Shown here: piece by piece, positions 6,347-6,680 of the stretch | Layout of the letters: the number at the start of each line of letters is the position of its first letter | Numbering within the stretch: position 1 is the stretch's first letter | Assembly (NCBI GenBank): GCA_945788545.1 | Contig: CALZMK010000083.1 | Location: 1 to 6,680 of the forward strand | DNA length: 6,680 nt | Direction of reading: 5' to 3' | Source: an uncultured Prevotella sp. | GTDB lineage: Bacteria; Bacteroidota; Bacteroidia; Bacteroidales; Bacteroidaceae | The notes under the pieces: generated by a model | What the model was told of the DNA's origin: nothing | Seen by the model: the letters and a program-made list of their open reading frames with translations, nothing else | Databases searched by the model: none | Translations under genes and position numbers: made by a program

Positions 6347-6680
6347 ATGCTTGATATACAGAAGATAAGGGAGGATTTCCCCATACTGTCGAGAACGGTA
6401 TATAACAAACCGCTGGTTTATCTCGACAATGCCGCCACCACACAGAAACCGCTCTGTGTGCTTGATGCCATGCGCGATGAGTATCTCAATGTGAATGCCA
6501 ATGTGCATCGTGGCGTGCATTATCTCTCCCAACAGGCTACCGACCTTCATGAGGCTGCACGCGAGACGGTGCGTCGCTTTGTCAATGCCGCTTCGGTCAA
6601 CGAGATTGTCTTCACCCGCGGCACCACCGAGGGCCTCAATCTTGTGGCTTCCTCCTTCTGCGAGGAGTTTATGCACGAGG
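6347..6680 (+). CDS. sufS: Cysteine desulfurase SufS (3'-truncated by window edge)
   Basis: SufS is a PLP-dependent group II cysteine desulfurase that converts L-cysteine to L-alanine and passes the persulfide sulfur to the SUF scaffold, often through SufE or SufU. I translated from the ATG at 6347; 111 complete codons are visible, out of roughly 405 usual for the family. The start MLDIQKIREDFPIL is typical, followed by LVYLDNAATTQKP, NVHRGVHYLSQQAT and EIVFTRGTTEGLNLVA, which are hallmark N-terminal blocks of the SufS/CsdA family. The PLP-binding lysine and the catalytic cysteine lie beyond the window. Spacing after the sufD stop is 6 bases, so the two are surely cotranscribed. An AAGGA (6339-6343) overlapping the sufD stop lies only 3 bases before the ATG and is at best a weak ribosome-binding site. 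Confidence 0.95.
   Translation, partial: MLDIQKIREDFPILSRTVYNKPLVYLDNAATTQKPLCVLDAMRDEYLNVNANVHRGVHYLSQQATDLHEAARETVRRFVNAASVNEIVFTRGTTEGLNLVASSFCEEFMHE

Overview
The window is a stretch of bacterial housekeeping genes, all on the + strand. It comes almost certainly from the Bacteroidota, most likely Bacteroidales of the Prevotella/Bacteroides type. That assignment is an inference. It rests on the infB-to-suf gene order, on protein sequences that read like Bacteroidales SufB/C/D, on near absence of strong Shine-Dalgarno sites, and on short AT-rich 'ATTAGGA' repeats between genes, which I recall as common in these genomes. The layout is: infB (translation initiation factor IF-2, 5' end outside the window) at 1-2628; sufB at 2676-4121; sufC at 4152-4904; sufD at 5003-6340; sufS (cysteine desulfurase, 3' end outside the window) from 6347 to the right edge.

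The suf genes encode the SUF iron-sulfur cluster assembly machine. SufS takes sulfur from cysteine. The SufB-SufC2-SufD complex receives the sulfur and builds a cluster, driven by the SufC ATPase. All diagnostic motifs I looked for are present: Walker A/B, signature and H-loop in SufC; CGAHTFPY in SufB; the CSHG histidine in SufD; and the N-terminal PLP-fold motifs in SufS. infB is complete from its Lys/Pro-rich linker through the GTPase core to the C-terminal fMet-tRNA-binding domain. It carries an unusually long Asn/Gly/Lys low-complexity tract.

The gaps between genes are short (47, 30, 98 and 6 bases). I see no terminator hairpin with a T-run and no convincing Bacteroidota promoter in any of them, so cotranscription from a promoter left of the window is the simplest reading. 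The part worth a second look is what fills the gaps. Tandem 7-bp units (ATTAGGA/ATTAGGG/ATGAGGA) precede sufB, sufC and sufD, and in two cases they abut the ATG exactly. One array overlaps the end of sufC and supplies its last residues and stop codon. Between sufC and sufD a compact foldable segment of about 75 bases (4921-4995) is flanked on both sides by heptamer units and looks like an inserted, REP-like element.

I did not find a novel multi-gene system. The genes are ordinary core genes. The intercistronic repeats, the inserted hairpin element and a Cys-rich SufD tail are the main curiosities.
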